A stretch of DNA of 64,000 nt from Enterobacter sp. R4-368 (GCF_000410515.1 NC_021500.1:372001-436000), one strand, 5' to 3'. Numbered from the stretch's first letter, positions 33,228-43,136 are shown. Made by a program: numbers and translations. The notes: generated by a model from the sequence alone, not told the origin.

Positions 33228-35165
33228 ATGTCATTTAGCCAGCGGTTAAGCAACATAAAAATTAGTAGGAAGCTGTCAGTCGGTTTTGGATTAGTTCTCT
33301 TTCTGGTTGCTATTGCCACCGTCCTGAGCGTATTGCGCTTCAAAGAAATACGCGACGTCTACGAAAAAACCAATCTTATGTACAACATCAACATTGAAGT
33401 ATTTCAGGCCAAAATTAACCGTCTGAAATACTTCTATGGCGATGATAAATCAGGGCAGGTGATGGCCAACTATGTGCGTCACGCTTCCGAGCTGACTGCC
33501 AGCGCCGACGATATGTCCTGGTCTGCAAATGAAAAACAAATTATTAACGATGTCGCCCGCCACCTGGAACAGTTCCAGAGCGCGATTGGCGAGATGCAAA
33601 AAGCCACTGGTGACATCAAAACCGTGCGCGATTCGCTCGATAAACTGGCCGCACAAGATCTCTCGGCGCGCTATACCACGCTGGTGCGCACACCGGTGGC
33701 CGACCCGGCGCTGATGGCGCAAATTTACGAACAGTTATTTGCGATCAGCACGGTGCGCGACGCCGCACTGGTGGTGCGTTACAGCCCGGGTAAAGAGTCG
33801 AAAGAGGCGCTGGATGCCCGTTTTGGCGCAACGCAAAAGAGCGTTCAGGCACTGGCAAGCCAGTTACCGGGTGAGCTGCAATCACCGTTGCAATCCCTGT
33901 GGGATGACACGGTGAAATACCGCGATTTAAGCCTCAACTATCTCAGCGCTTTCCAGGCATTAAAAGCCGCGGAAGATAAAGTAAAAGTGGGTGGGGACGA
34001 GAGCAGCGCCTCGCTCAAACAGATCATTACGCTGGTGAAAGCGCACAACGATGAACTGGCGTACACCTCGAGCACCATTGCGTCGATTATCGGTGTGATC
34101 GCTATCCTGCTCGGTGTGATTGTCTCCTGGTGGGTTATCCGCCAGATTACGCGTCCTATCGATCGCAACCTGGCGCTGGCAGAACGTATCGCCAGTGGCG
34201 ATCTCAGCTCACAAATTCGTGCGCAGAGCACCGATGAGCTGGGGCAATTAACCGGTGCGATGGGCCGGATGAACGACACACTGCGCGATATGATTTTTGA
34301 AGTGCGCAACAGCGTGAGCCAGGTTTCGCGTGCAGCGACGGAGATTGCCGAAGGCAATACCGATCTCTCTTCCCGCACCGAGCAGCAGGCAGCGGCGGTG
34401 GTTGAAACCGCGGCCAGTATGGAAGAGTTGACCGCCACGGTGAAAAACAACGCCGATAACGCGCGCAATGCCAGCAGCCTGGCCGCTCAGGCGTCGAAAA
34501 CCGCCAGCGAAGGCGGCACGGTGATGCGCGAAGTGGTGAACACCATGGGCGATATTCATAACAGTTCGAACAAAATTGCCGATATTACTGCTGTGATTAA
34601 CAGCATCGCCTTCCAGACTAACATTCTGGCACTGAACGCCGCCGTAGAAGCGGCACGCGCCGGTGAACAGGGCCGTGGCTTTGCGGTAGTCGCCAGCGAA
34701 GTGCGCAGCCTGTCGCAACGCAGCTCGCAGGCTGCAAAAGATATTGAACAGCTGATTAGCGAATCTGTATCACGCATTAATGTCGGTAGCGAACTGGTGG
34801 CGAAAGCCGGTGAAACCATGGATCAGGTGGTGCAGTCTGTCACTCGTGTTAACGATATCATGGGCGAAATCTCTTCCGCTTCCGAAGAGCAGAGCCGCGG
34901 TATTGAGCAAATCGCGCGCGCGGTGGGTGAGCTGGATAGCACCACGCAGCAGAACGCCTCGCTGGTGAGCGAATCCTCATCGGCGGCGGGTTCGCTGGAA
35001 GAGCAGGCACGTTTGCTGGAAGAACTGGTCGCTACGTTCCGTCTCGATCAGAATGGCGCAAAACCGGTCGCCAAAACAGATAAACCGACCGCCAGGCCCG
35101 CTGTGAAGCAGAACGTCGAACCGCGTGAAACCGCCACGAGCGATGAGGGCTGGACTACGTTTTAA
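33228..35165 (+). CDS. Methyl-accepting chemotaxis protein, large helical sensor
   Basis: A 645-residue chemoreceptor. Membrane helices are at about 17-37 and 285-305. The periplasmic sensor between them is about 245 residues and all-helical, the size of the HBM (helical bimodular) type that binds two ligands. HAMP (about 305-360) and a long signalling domain follow, with the hairpin tip [22 protein letters not shown]. The C-terminus GWTTF resembles the NWETF tether for CheR/CheB, so it is a self-adapting receptor. The frame is open back to 33069, but that part crosses the sigma-28 promoter; the ATG at 33228 has an AAGGAG site. The ligand is unknown. Confidence 0.92.
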   Translation: MSFSQRLSNIKISRKLSVGFGLVLFLVAIATVLSVLRFKEIRDVYEKTNLMYNINIEVFQAKINRLKYFYGDDKSGQVMANYVRHASELTASADDMSWSANEKQIINDVARHLEQFQSAIGEMQKATGDIKTVRDSLDKLAAQDLSARYTTLVRTPVADPALMAQIYEQLFAISTVRDAALVVRYSPGKESKEALDARFGATQKSVQALASQLPGELQSPLQSLWDDTVKYRDLSLNYLSAFQALKAAEDKVKVGGDESSASLKQIITLVKAHNDELAYTSSTIASIIGVIAILLGVIVSWWVIRQITRPIDRNLALAERIASGDLSSQIRAQSTDELGQLTGAMGRMNDTLRDMIFEVRNSVSQVSRAATEIAEGNTDLSSRTEQQAAAVVETAASMEELTATVKNNADNARNASSLAAQASKTASEGGTVMREVVNTMGDIHNSSNKIADITAVINSIAFQTNILALNAAVEAARAGEQGRGFAVVASEVRSLSQRSSQAAKDIEQLISESVSRINVGSELVAKAGETMDQVVQSVTRVNDIMGEISSASEEQSRGIEQIARAVGELDSTTQQNASLVSESSSAAGSLEEQARLLEELVATFRLDQNGAKPVAKTDKPTARPAVKQNVEPRETATSDEGWTTF

Positions 35166-35188
35166 CTTTTGATACGCGCATCAGTAGC

Positions 35189-35220
35189 AGCCCGGAAGCG
35201 CGATGCAACCGGGCTTTTTT
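35189..35220 (+). terminator. Terminator after the chemoreceptor gene
   Basis: An AGCCCGG/CCGGGCT stem with a 13-base loop is followed by six T. It also shows that the GNAT gene downstream cannot start at 35203. Confidence 0.8.
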
Positions 35221-35235
35221 ATGGGAAACGGCGGT

Positions 35236-36102
35236 ATGAAATACCCTCTGGTAAAACAACTAAAACAGCACGATACGTTGCGCCAAAGCTTTATTGATTT
35301 AGCCGTAGATACATTCGATTTATCCTTCGAGGCATGGTATCAGGCGGGATTCTGGACGGAAAACTACATTCCCTACGCGCTGGTTGATGACAACCAGGTT
35401 ATCGCCAATGCCTCGGTTAACGTTATCGATACACGCTGGATGGGCGCCGAAAAACGCTATATCCAGATAGGCACGGTAATGACCGATAAGCGCTATCGCA
35501 ATAACGGACTCGCCCGTTACCTGCTGACGGAAATCATCCGGGACTGGCAACACCGGGCCGATGCAATCTATTTGTACGCAAACGCCACCGTGCGGGATTT
35601 TTATCCGAAGTTTGGCTTTGAGAAAGCGCGGGAATATCAATACACTCTGCGCGCCACGCCGGTGGCGAGTGACTTTCGCCGGCTGGATATGGACGACGAC
35701 GCCGACAGGCAGCAGTTGCTGCGCTATTACGCGAAATCCAACCCCTTTTCGGCGCTGCCGATGAATAACAACGTAGGGTTGTTGATGTTTTACTGTGCGT
35801 CGTATTTAAAAGCGTGCGTCTACTTTTCAGAACAACATCAGGCTATCGCCATTGCCACGCAAAACAGAGGCACGCTGCTGTGCTTCGATATTTTTGCCGA
35901 ACCGGGCACGACATTAACGCAAATCGTTAATGCATTAGCCAATCAACAAACCCAGCGTGTGGTGTTAGGTTTTACGCCCAACGAATCCCGCGAATGCGAA
36001 TGCACGTTAATCGACGATGAGGACACGCTGTTTCTGTTCAGCGGCAAAGAGAATGTGTTTCGCGACCATCAGGTGATGTTCCCGTTGTTATCCCACGCCT
36101 AG
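35236..36102 (+). CDS. GNAT-family acetyltransferase
   Basis: A 288-residue protein with an N-terminal GNAT domain and a second C-terminal domain, the two-domain layout of Eis-like or tandem GNAT proteins. The acetyl-CoA loop is GTVMTDKRYRNNGLARYLL at about 78-96 (the Q/RxxGxG/A signature is RNNGLA). The YLYANATVRDFYPKFGF block follows. I chose the ATG at 35236; earlier starts (35203, 35221) sit in or directly after the terminator. The substrate is unknown. The gene ends in a short tandem repeat that includes its stop codon. Confidence 0.8.
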   Translation: MKYPLVKQLKQHDTLRQSFIDLAVDTFDLSFEAWYQAGFWTENYIPYALVDDNQVIANASVNVIDTRWMGAEKRYIQIGTVMTDKRYRNNGLARYLLTEIIRDWQHRADAIYLYANATVRDFYPKFGFEKAREYQYTLRATPVASDFRRLDMDDDADRQQLLRYYAKSNPFSALPMNNNVGLLMFYCASYLKACVYFSEQHQAIAIATQNRGTLLCFDIFAEPGTTLTQIVNALANQQTQRVVLGFTPNESRECECTLIDDEDTLFLFSGKENVFRDHQVMFPLLSHA

Positions 36103-36129
36103 TTGTCACACGCCTAGTTGTCACACGCC
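36094..36129. repeat. 15-bp tandem repeat spanning a stop codon
   Basis: CACGCCTAGTTGTCA is present twice in a row (36094-36108, 36109-36123), followed by a partial third copy (CACGCCT). The first copy contains the TAG stop of the GNAT gene. It looks like a recent slippage or small duplication. Confidence 0.9.
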
Positions 36130-36145
36130 TGAGCGTTATCGCTAT

Positions 36146-36180
36146 AAAAAAAAGCCCCTGCTAACAGGGGCTTTTTTATT
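36146..36180. terminator. Bidirectional terminator between GNAT gene and pqqU
   Basis: A 9-bp AAGCCCCTG/CAGGGGCTT stem with a 4-base loop has eight A to the left and six T to the right. It ends both convergent genes and touches the pqqU stop codon. Confidence 0.9.
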
Positions 36181-38290
36181 ATTCAAACTGATACGCGACC
36201 GATAAGCCGACGCCGTAATTACGCCCCGGGGCCGGTTCGTAATAACGGTCATTGCCTTCGTTAACGATAACGGAACCGACGTATTTGCGATCAAACAGGT
36301 TATCGACCCGGCCAAACACGTCCATCATCCAGTTGCCATAGCTGAATTTATAGCCGGTATTCAGCCCGGTGACGGTATAAGAAGGCGCTTTGGCGCTGTT
36401 TTCGTCATTGGCCATCAGATCGCTCATATAGCGCACATCTGCGCCCGCGTACCAGCCCTGATCCGGGATCCAGCCCAGCGAGGCAAAGCCCATATTGCGC
36501 GCGATACCCGGAATACGGTTGCCATTACATGCACCATCGCATACGTCACTGCGATACGTTGCATCAAGATAGGTCCACGCCAGTTTTGCCCGCCAGTTCC
36601 CGGCGAATTGCTGATCGAGGGATAATTCCGCGCCCTGACGACGGGTTTTCCCGGCGTTTTTATAGGTGGTGCGCCCGCCAGTGCTGGTATCGGTCACGAT
36701 CTCATTATCCGTATCCGTACGGAACAGCGCGGCGGTCAGCAGGCCATTGCCGATACGCGTTTTGCTGCCGATCTCCACGGTGTCGTTAGTTGACGGTTTC
36801 AGCGCGAAGTTGAGACCAGTTTTGCCATCCGCGCGGTAGGAGAGTTCATTAATCGTGGGCGTTTCAAAACCGCGACCGGCGGCGGCATACACATTCCAGC
36901 CCTCGGTCATGGCATATTTCAGCGACGCGGCAGGCAGCCATTTGTGATAACTGGCTTCGCCGCTGTCATCACCATTTCCCGCCGTAATGTAATGATCGTT
37001 GGAATCAAACCAGACGGAGCTGTAGCGCACGCCCGCATCCAGCGACAGCTTATCGGTGAGTTGCCAGGCGGTTTGCAGATACGGATCGACGTTCCACATC
37101 AGATTGCGTTCGTTACGGCGCAGACTGCCTTTTTCGCCATACACCGGCGTGGTGCCATCCATCACAAAGTTTTCGTAACCTTTGCGCTCCTCGCTCATGT
37201 TTTCGTAGTTCAGACCACCGGTAAAGGTCACCGGTACACCCAGCTCACCACGGTGCGTCCAGCGGGTATCAATACCCTGATAATGGCGCGTTAAATCAAT
37301 CACGCCGCCCGCGTGGGTGGCGTTGAGCTGAGGGCCGAGCGGAATCGATTGATATTGCGTGGTTTCACGCTCACCGGCGTACATCATCACGCTTAAATCA
37401 TCCTGGCTGCTCATCTGGCGCTCATAGCGCAGACCCGCCTGGGTTTGCTTAATGGTTTTGCGCGTATCGTATTGCTGCGCCCGCGGTGACTGGCGCGGGT
37501 TATCTTTCCACTCGGACTCGGTTAACCCGCCTGCATCGTTGGCTTTAATGTCAACGCTGTTAAAAATCAGGCTCAGTTTGCTGACGTCATCAATGCGCAC
37601 ACCCAGTTTCGCGTTGGCGAGATTTTTCCGCGCGCCGCTGCGATCGCGATAACCCTGGGTGACAAAACGGGTGCTGGACACGGTGTAATCGACATCGCCC
37701 GCGTGCGTCCCGTCACCCATTGCGCCGGTGGCTTTCAGCCCGTAGCGCCAGCTACCAAAGCTGCCGTAATAGCTGCTGGCTTCAATGGTTGCCGGTTCAC
37801 GCCCGGTCTGCGTGGTGACATTCATTACCCCGCCAGATGCGTTGCCATACAGCGCCGAGAACGGGCCGCGCAGCACATCAATGCTCTCCACACTGTTTAA
37901 ATCGATATTCGAAGTTTGCCCCTGGCCATCCGGCATGGTCGCGGGAATGCCATCCACATACAGGCGAATGCCGCGCACGCCGTAGGTAGAACGCGAACCA
38001 AAGCCGCGAATCGACAGTTGCAGATCCTGCGCGTAATTTTGCCGGTTTTGCACTTGTAAACCGGGAACGCTGTTCAGCGATTCCGAGAGATTGACGCGCG
38101 GCGCAGCCTGGCGGATGTCGTCGCCTTGCACGACGCTCACGGCGGCGGGGCTGTCCAGTTCGGAAACGGTCTGCGGTGTGGCGCTGACAATCATCGTTTG
38201 TTCGTTGTCGGCCGCATAAGCGGACGTGGAGAGCGCAGCCGGTAGCAATAACACCGGCAGGGTGGCCTTTGTGGCGGAAATGATATTCAT
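36179..38290 (-). CDS. pqqU: PqqU (YncD), TonB-dependent PQQ receptor
   Basis: A 703-residue outer-membrane receptor matching E. coli PqqU (YncD), which imports pyrroloquinoline quinone. The signal peptide is about residues 1-26 (ends AYA), then a TonB-box-like EQTMIVSA. The plug domain (about 40-160) has the VPGLQVQNRQNYAQDLQLSIRGFG and VLRGPFSALYGNASGG blocks, and a 22-strand barrel follows, ending in F-x (YQFE). One Cys pair (SDVCDGACNG) lies in an extracellular loop. E. coli needs external PQQ for its glucose dehydrogenase. It is divergent from yncE with a Fur-like site between. Confidence 0.94.
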   Translation of the reverse strand: MNIISATKATLPVLLLPAALSTSAYAADNEQTMIVSATPQTVSELDSPAAVSVVQGDDIRQAAPRVNLSESLNSVPGLQVQNRQNYAQDLQLSIRGFGSRSTYGVRGIRLYVDGIPATMPDGQGQTSNIDLNSVESIDVLRGPFSALYGNASGGVMNVTTQTGREPATIEASSYYGSFGSWRYGLKATGAMGDGTHAGDVDYTVSSTRFVTQGYRDRSGARKNLANAKLGVRIDDVSKLSLIFNSVDIKANDAGGLTESEWKDNPRQSPRAQQYDTRKTIKQTQAGLRYERQMSSQDDLSVMMYAGERETTQYQSIPLGPQLNATHAGGVIDLTRHYQGIDTRWTHRGELGVPVTFTGGLNYENMSEERKGYENFVMDGTTPVYGEKGSLRRNERNLMWNVDPYLQTAWQLTDKLSLDAGVRYSSVWFDSNDHYITAGNGDDSGEASYHKWLPAASLKYAMTEGWNVYAAAGRGFETPTINELSYRADGKTGLNFALKPSTNDTVEIGSKTRIGNGLLTAALFRTDTDNEIVTDTSTGGRTTYKNAGKTRRQGAELSLDQQFAGNWRAKLAWTYLDATYRSDVCDGACNGNRIPGIARNMGFASLGWIPDQGWYAGADVRYMSDLMANDENSAKAPSYTVTGLNTGYKFSYGNWMMDVFGRVDNLFDRKYVGSVIVNEGNDRYYEPAPGRNYGVGLSVAYQFE

Positions 38291-38452
38291 GACGGAACCA
38301 AGTTAAAAGACGAACCAAAAAAAGGAAATACGCCAATATGTTAAAGCGTATGTAAATTATTTGAAAACTTTAAACGCACATTACGTTAACGATGAGTGTA
38401 ACGGAGGAAACGGGATCCTGCGTCGCGACGATTAACACTCCACTTTCCTGTC

Positions 38453-38471
38453 ATTAATGATTACTATTCTC
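38453..38471. promoter_or_regulatory. Fur-like site between pqqU and yncE
   Basis: ATTAATGATTACTATTCTC agrees with the Fur consensus (GATAATGATAATCATTATC) at 13 of 19 positions. It lies 85 bp before the yncE start and 160 bp before the pqqU start. E. coli yncE is known to be derepressed in a fur mutant. Confidence 0.55.
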
Positions 38472-38555
38472 AACTACAACAATAAGCGAAACTGCCGTTT
38501 CGTGCACTGGACGCATGTGAAAACGTAACCATTAAGTTGAATAAAGGGAGTCGTC

Positions 38556-39617
38556 ATGTCTTTACGCCAATTATGCTCACCGCGCTTGCGCCGTACGTTG
38601 GTTCTGGGATCGTTACTGCTGGCGGGTTCATTTAACACCCACGCCGCAGAGGAGATGCTGCGCAAAGCCGTCGGCAAAGGTGCCTATGAAATGGCCATCA
38701 GCCAGCAGGAAAACGCGCTGTGGCTGGCCACTGCGCAAAGCCGCAAAACGGATAAAGGCGGGGTGATTTACCGTCTTGATCCGGCCTCACTTGCCATTAC
38801 GCAAGCTATTCACAGCGACGTAAAACCCTTCGGCGCAACGCTTAATCACCGCACGCAGACGCTGTGGTTCGGCAACACCACAGACGGTTGCGTAACGGCG
38901 GTAGACGCTAAAACCGGCGTCATTAAAGGCCGCGTGGTGCTGGAGGCGCGTAAACGTTCGGAAACGGTGCGCCCGCTCAGCCCGCGCGAGCTGGCGGTGG
39001 ATGAAGAGACCAATACCGTTTACATCACCGGCGTCGGGAAAGAGAGTGCGATATGGGTGGTGGATGGTGCTGCGCTGAAGCTGAAAACGACCATTACCAG
39101 TACGGGAACATACAGCACCGGCCTTGCCATCGATACTGCGGCAAAACGTCTCTACACCACCAATGCCGACGGTGAGCTAATTACTATTGATACCCGCAAC
39201 AATCGCATCCTTGAACGCAAAAAATTGCAGGATGACGGCAAAGAGCACTTCTATCTCAACCTGAGCCTCGATACCGCCGGTCATCGCGCGTTTATCACCG
39301 ACTCAAAAGCGCCGGAAGTGCTGGTTGTTGATACCCGTAACGGCAAGGTAGTGGAGAAAATCGCGGTACCAGAATCACTGGCGGTGCTGTTTAATCCGGC
39401 GCGCAATGAAGTCTACGTGACGCACCGCGAGGCGGGGAAAGTGAGCGTTATCGACGCCAAAACCTATAGCGTAGTGAAAACCTTCGCCACGCCAACCCAT
39501 CCGAACAGTCTGGCGCTTTCAGCGGATGGCAACACGCTGTACGTCAGCGTGAAACAGGCTTCAACGCGCGAAAAAGAGGCCACGCAGCCAGATGATGTGA
39601 TTCGTATTGCGCTGTAA
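38556..39617 (+). CDS. yncE: YncE, periplasmic seven-bladed beta-propeller protein
   Basis: A 353-residue exported beta-propeller, matching E. coli YncE. The signal peptide is about 1-30 (ends THA), followed by YVTN-type repeats (LYTTNADGELITIDTRNN, AFITDSKAPEVLVVDTRNG, VYVTHREAGKVSVIDAKT, LYVSVKQ). The E. coli protein binds single-stranded DNA in crystals and is iron-regulated; its true role is unknown. It faces pqqU and shares its Fur-like region, so it may work in iron or PQQ handling in the periplasm. The start has an AAAGGGAG site. Confidence 0.93.
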   Translation: MSLRQLCSPRLRRTLVLGSLLLAGSFNTHAAEEMLRKAVGKGAYEMAISQQENALWLATAQSRKTDKGGVIYRLDPASLAITQAIHSDVKPFGATLNHRTQTLWFGNTTDGCVTAVDAKTGVIKGRVVLEARKRSETVRPLSPRELAVDEETNTVYITGVGKESAIWVVDGAALKLKTTITSTGTYSTGLAIDTAAKRLYTTNADGELITIDTRNNRILERKKLQDDGKEHFYLNLSLDTAGHRAFITDSKAPEVLVVDTRNGKVVEKIAVPESLAVLFNPARNEVYVTHREAGKVSVIDAKTYSVVKTFATPTHPNSLALSADGNTLYVSVKQASTREKEATQPDDVIRIAL

Positions 39618-39632
39618 TCGTTTGGTATCTTA

Positions 39633-39656
39633 AGCTCTCTGCGGGGAGCTTTTTCT
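39633..39656 (+). terminator. Terminator after yncE
   Basis: An AGCTC/GAGCT stem with GC pairs in the loop side is followed by TTTTTCTTTT, 15 bp after the yncE stop. Confidence 0.7.
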
Positions 39657-39675
39657 TTTACAGCAAGGAAATACC

Positions 39676-40689
39676 ATGCGCAGTACATTGCTTGCCACGG
39701 TCGTGACCGCTCTTTTGCTGGCGCTTTTTCTCTTTTTCCGCCTGAGCGAATTTGACGTTCCCGATGCGGGCGGGCAACAAACCCTGCGCATCACCCACGG
39801 TAGCGATTCACTGGCTGGAACATTGATCCTGCCCGCAGGTGTCTCGTCGCCGCCGGTGGCGCTGCTGGTTCATGGCGATGGCGCGCAGGATCGCTGGTCG
39901 GATGGTGGCTATCTGCCGCTGGTTAACCATCTTGTCTCGCAGGGAATTGCGGTCTTTTCGTGGGATAAACCCGGTGTTGGTGAGAGCACAGGAAACTGGC
40001 TGGCGCAAACCATGGACGATCGCGCGCTGGAAGCCGCTTTAATACTGCAACAATTGCGACAGCAACCGGCGCTGGCGCACAGCCGGTTAGGTTTTGTTGG
40101 CTTTTCTCAGGCGGGCTGGGTGGTTCCGCAGGCCAGCCAGTTGGCGCAGGCCGATTTTGCCGTTCTGGTGGGTCCGGCAATAAACTGGCGTAACCAGGGG
40201 GCATATTATTTGCGCCAGCGTTTGCAGCTTGCCGGTCAACCTGCGAATGAAATTACCCGGGCGGTGGCGAACGATACCGCCGCGTTTGATGCGCACTATA
40301 CGCAAGAAATCACGTCCCGCCCGTGTGCCGCAGCCTGTACGCGCGACGACTTTGAACGCCGTAACGCGCTTGCCGATGCGCGTGTTGCCATTGGCAGCAT
40401 GCAAACGCCGGTCATGGTGTTGATGGGGCAAGACGATCGCAATGTTGATTCAAAGGAAACGCTGGCTGTCTGGCGGGCGCGGTTACCGCTGAAAACGCCA
40501 CAATGCCTTCGGCTGATCCCGGCGGCCACGCACGGGCTGCTCAACAGCCGCTGGTACGATTATCAATTAGCGTCCCAGTGGCCAGCGTGGAAACAAGGGG
40601 TATTTCTGTTATCAGGGCGCAAGGCGTATGCAGCCGGCGCGCTGGACATGATTTCAGGCTGGATACGCAATGGCGCGTGTCCCGATTAA
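39676..40689 (+). CDS. Membrane-anchored or exported alpha/beta hydrolase
   Basis: A 337-residue protein with an N-terminal hydrophobic segment (about 5-22, LLATVVTALLLALFLFF) that is either an uncleaved anchor or a signal. The hydrolase fold shows HGDGAQDRWSD after the first strand (about 66-76), the nucleophile elbow GFSQAG (about 141-146), an Asp in GQDDRNVD (about 253) and the catalytic His in AATHGLLN (about 284). A Cys pair (CAAAC) around 217 fits a periplasmic location. This is the family of BAAT/acyl-thioester-type and lipase-like serine hydrolases. It is 22 bp from the next gene and probably co-transcribed. Confidence 0.85.
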   Translation: MRSTLLATVVTALLLALFLFFRLSEFDVPDAGGQQTLRITHGSDSLAGTLILPAGVSSPPVALLVHGDGAQDRWSDGGYLPLVNHLVSQGIAVFSWDKPGVGESTGNWLAQTMDDRALEAALILQQLRQQPALAHSRLGFVGFSQAGWVVPQASQLAQADFAVLVGPAINWRNQGAYYLRQRLQLAGQPANEITRAVANDTAAFDAHYTQEITSRPCAAACTRDDFERRNALADARVAIGSMQTPVMVLMGQDDRNVDSKETLAVWRARLPLKTPQCLRLIPAATHGLLNSRWYDYQLASQWPAWKQGVFLLSGRKAYAAGALDMISGWIRNGACPD

Positions 40690-40710
40690 CAACATTCCCA
40701 AGGGGATAAG

Positions 40711-41139
40711 ATGGCTATCGATAGAATGGACTGGCACTACGGCGGGCAATATCCGGACGAGCTGCCGATGGAGAACGCCGGTACCCATATCGGCTTTTAC
40801 CTGACGTGGATTATCGACAACCAGCTCGAAGGGGAGTTTCACCGGGAAGAGTCTGCTGATGAGCTGGCCGCGGTGCGCAACCGCGCGATCACGGGTCGCG
40901 ATTTTCTCATCAATATGTGTGATGAAAAATTCTGGAAAGAGGATTTAAACGCAGAGGGTCAGGCTTTCACTGATTATTACTACACCACTGAGACGGCAGG
41001 GTATTTTGACGATTACGAGCGCGTGCTGGCGACAGGGCTGCCAACGATCTACCACGTGGCTAATACCCAGGAAAACTATGCGTTGATTGCACCGCAGATT
41101 ACTGCCGCCTGGCAACGTTTTAAACACGCGCAGGCGTAA
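40711..41139 (+). CDS. Conserved hypothetical protein
   Basis: A 142-residue acidic cytoplasmic protein rich in aromatic residues (MDWHYGGQYPDELPMENAGTH start, FTDYYYTTETAGYFDDYE in the middle). There is no signal or membrane helix. It resembles a group of unnamed proteins starting DDxxWHxxGxFPxDLPxExAxTHIGxFLxW that are often near immunity-type or housekeeping genes; I do not know a function. An AAGGGGATAAG site precedes the ATG. A strong terminator follows. Confidence 0.75.
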   Translation: MAIDRMDWHYGGQYPDELPMENAGTHIGFYLTWIIDNQLEGEFHREESADELAAVRNRAITGRDFLINMCDEKFWKEDLNAEGQAFTDYYYTTETAGYFDDYERVLATGLPTIYHVANTQENYALIAPQITAAWQRFKHAQA

Positions 41140-41152
41140 CTTTCGCGCCAAC

Positions 41153-41186
41153 AAAAAAGCCGCAACGTTTCCGCTGCGGCTTTTTG
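41153..41186. terminator. Bidirectional terminator before ansP
   Basis: An AAGCCGCA/TGCGGCTT stem with a 10-base loop is flanked by an A-run and TTTTTG. It ends both the hypothetical gene and ansP. Confidence 0.85.
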
Positions 41187-41199
41187 CTTTTATGACGTG

Positions 41200-42672
41200 T
41201 TACGAACGTGTCTTCTGTGCAGAATCCGGGTGAACCGGCGCGGTGCTATGGATCTCATTAACGCGCTTACGCACGCCAAACCAGCCCGCAACCAACAACA
41301 CCGCGATCAGCGGAATAGAACCGATGGTGTACGTGCCGTTCGGATAATCGAACGCCATCAGCACCAGCACGCTAAGCAGGAACAGCAGCGTCAGCCATGA
41401 GGTCACCGGTGCCCCAGGCATTTTAAAGCTGACATCCGCCGCTTTGCCTTCGTGGATAGCTTTGCGCAGACGCATCTGGCACACCACGATAAAGCCCCAG
41501 GAAGCAATAATCCCCAGCGAGGCAACGTTAAGCACGATTTCAAACACCTGCGATGGCACCAGGTAGTTCAGGAAAACGCCAACGATATAGACGCAAATGG
41601 TCGCCAGAATGCCCGCGTAAGGTACGTGGTGGCGGCTCATTTTCGACATAAATTTCGGTGCGGAACCGCCCATCGACATCGAGCGCAGAATACGCCCCGT
41701 GCTGTAAAGCCCGGAGTTGAGGCTGGAGAGCGCGGCAGTCAGCACCACCATATTCATAATGTCGCCGATATACGGCACGCCCAGTTTGGAGAAGAAGGTG
41801 ACAAACGGGCTTTGCCCCGCCTGATAAGCATTCCACGGCAGCAACAGAACCAGCAGCACCACGGAGCCGACATAGAACAGACCGATACGCCAGATAACGC
41901 TGTTAATGGCTTTCGGTACCATGGTCTGCGGATCTTTACATTCGCCCGCCGCCGTACCAACCAGTTCAATAGAGGCGAATGCGAACACCACGCCTTGCAC
42001 CAGCACCAGTGCCGGTAACAGGCCGTGCGGGAAGAAACCGCCGTTATCGGTGATCAAATGGAAGCCAGTCGCGCCGCCATCGAGCGGTTTACCACTGCCG
42101 AGGAAAATCGTCCCGACGACCAGGAACACCACAATCGCCAGCACTTTGACCAGCGCAAACCAGAACTCCATCTCTGCGAACCACTTCACGCCGATCATGT
42201 TCATGGTGCCGACAATCGCCAGCGCGCCAAGAGCGAACACCCATTGCGGCACATCGCCAAACGCGCCCCAGTAATGCATATAAAGCGCAACGGCGGTGAT
42301 ATCCACGATACCGGTCATCGCCCAGTTGATGAAATACATCCAGCCGGCGACATACGCGGCTTTTTCGCCAAGGAACTCACGCGCATAAGAGACGAAGCTG
42401 CCGCTGGAAGGGCGGTGTAATACCAGTTCGCCCAGCGCGCGCAGAATGAAGAAGGAGAAAATACCACATACCAGATAAACGATAGCCAGCGACGGCCCCG
42501 CCATCTGCAGTCGGGCACCTGCGCCCAGAAATAAACCCGTACCGATTGCGCCGCCGATAGCAATCATTTGCACCTGGCGGTTACCCATCGCGCGGTTGTA
42601 GCCCTCTTCGTGAGAATTGAGCCAGCGTCGTTTCGCGGCGTGATGATCCGTGACGTTGTTGTCTGTTTTCAT
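41200..42672 (-). CDS. ansP: AnsP, L-asparagine permease
   Basis: A 490-residue, twelve-helix amino acid permease (APC superfamily, AAT family) nearly identical to E. coli AnsP. The start HAAKRRWLNSHEEGYNRAMGNRQVQMIAIGGAIGTGLF, read in parts, is the family signature at about 10-48. The VFAFASIELVGTAAGE block is at about 230-245. It imports asparagine with protons. In E. coli ansP follows yncE on the opposite strand, as here. Confidence 0.95.
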   Translation of the reverse strand: MKTDNNVTDHHAAKRRWLNSHEEGYNRAMGNRQVQMIAIGGAIGTGLFLGAGARLQMAGPSLAIVYLVCGIFSFFILRALGELVLHRPSSGSFVSYAREFLGEKAAYVAGWMYFINWAMTGIVDITAVALYMHYWGAFGDVPQWVFALGALAIVGTMNMIGVKWFAEMEFWFALVKVLAIVVFLVVGTIFLGSGKPLDGGATGFHLITDNGGFFPHGLLPALVLVQGVVFAFASIELVGTAAGECKDPQTMVPKAINSVIWRIGLFYVGSVVLLVLLLPWNAYQAGQSPFVTFFSKLGVPYIGDIMNMVVLTAALSSLNSGLYSTGRILRSMSMGGSAPKFMSKMSRHHVPYAGILATICVYIVGVFLNYLVPSQVFEIVLNVASLGIIASWGFIVVCQMRLRKAIHEGKAADVSFKMPGAPVTSWLTLLFLLSVLVLMAFDYPNGTYTIGSIPLIAVLLVAGWFGVRKRVNEIHSTAPVHPDSAQKTRS

Positions 42673-43136
42673 TGCGTTACCTGTTTACCTGTCTGAACCT
42701 TGCGGAATTCCTCAACCCGGCAGGCAGAAAACCAATCGATTGCCTGACGCGGGAAAATGTTCTGTCTTTCCAGTGTTTCTTCGTATGGATAAGACCAAAC
42801 ATGGCGCAGCATCGTAACCGCAATCGATATACGACGCAAAACATACCAGTGCCATCGCAGCCGACTATTAGCGGAAATTGTGAGGTTGGCAGGGACAAGC
42901 AGTGCAAATGATTCAACTTGCTGAAAAATGCAACAGAAAAAACCACCATCAGCAATACGAATATGTAACAAATTTGCAAACAAATTGCCGAATTGTCTTT
43001 CGCACAGAAAGTAAGTGCAGCGCCGGGGAACAACGTCTTTGCAAATTTTTTGCTTATTTAATGTAAATTAATTGTTTCACAGCATGCGCGCGTCGCCCTA
43101 TTAATGGGGTTATCTTCTCTAACGCGAGTCTATTGC
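42673..43136. other. Divergent regulatory region, ansP / monooxygenase operon
   Basis: About 460 bp between ansP (-) and the LLM monooxygenase gene (+). It is AT-rich from 42900 on, with repeated TTTGCAAA-like words (near 42971-42980 and 43038-43046). It must hold both promoters. I see no gene and no operator I can name; a CysB or Cbl site would be expected if the operon is sulfur-controlled. Confidence 0.5.

Noticed and set aside
35203..35235. Earlier start for the GNAT gene
   Set aside because: It falls in the terminator of the gene before it.
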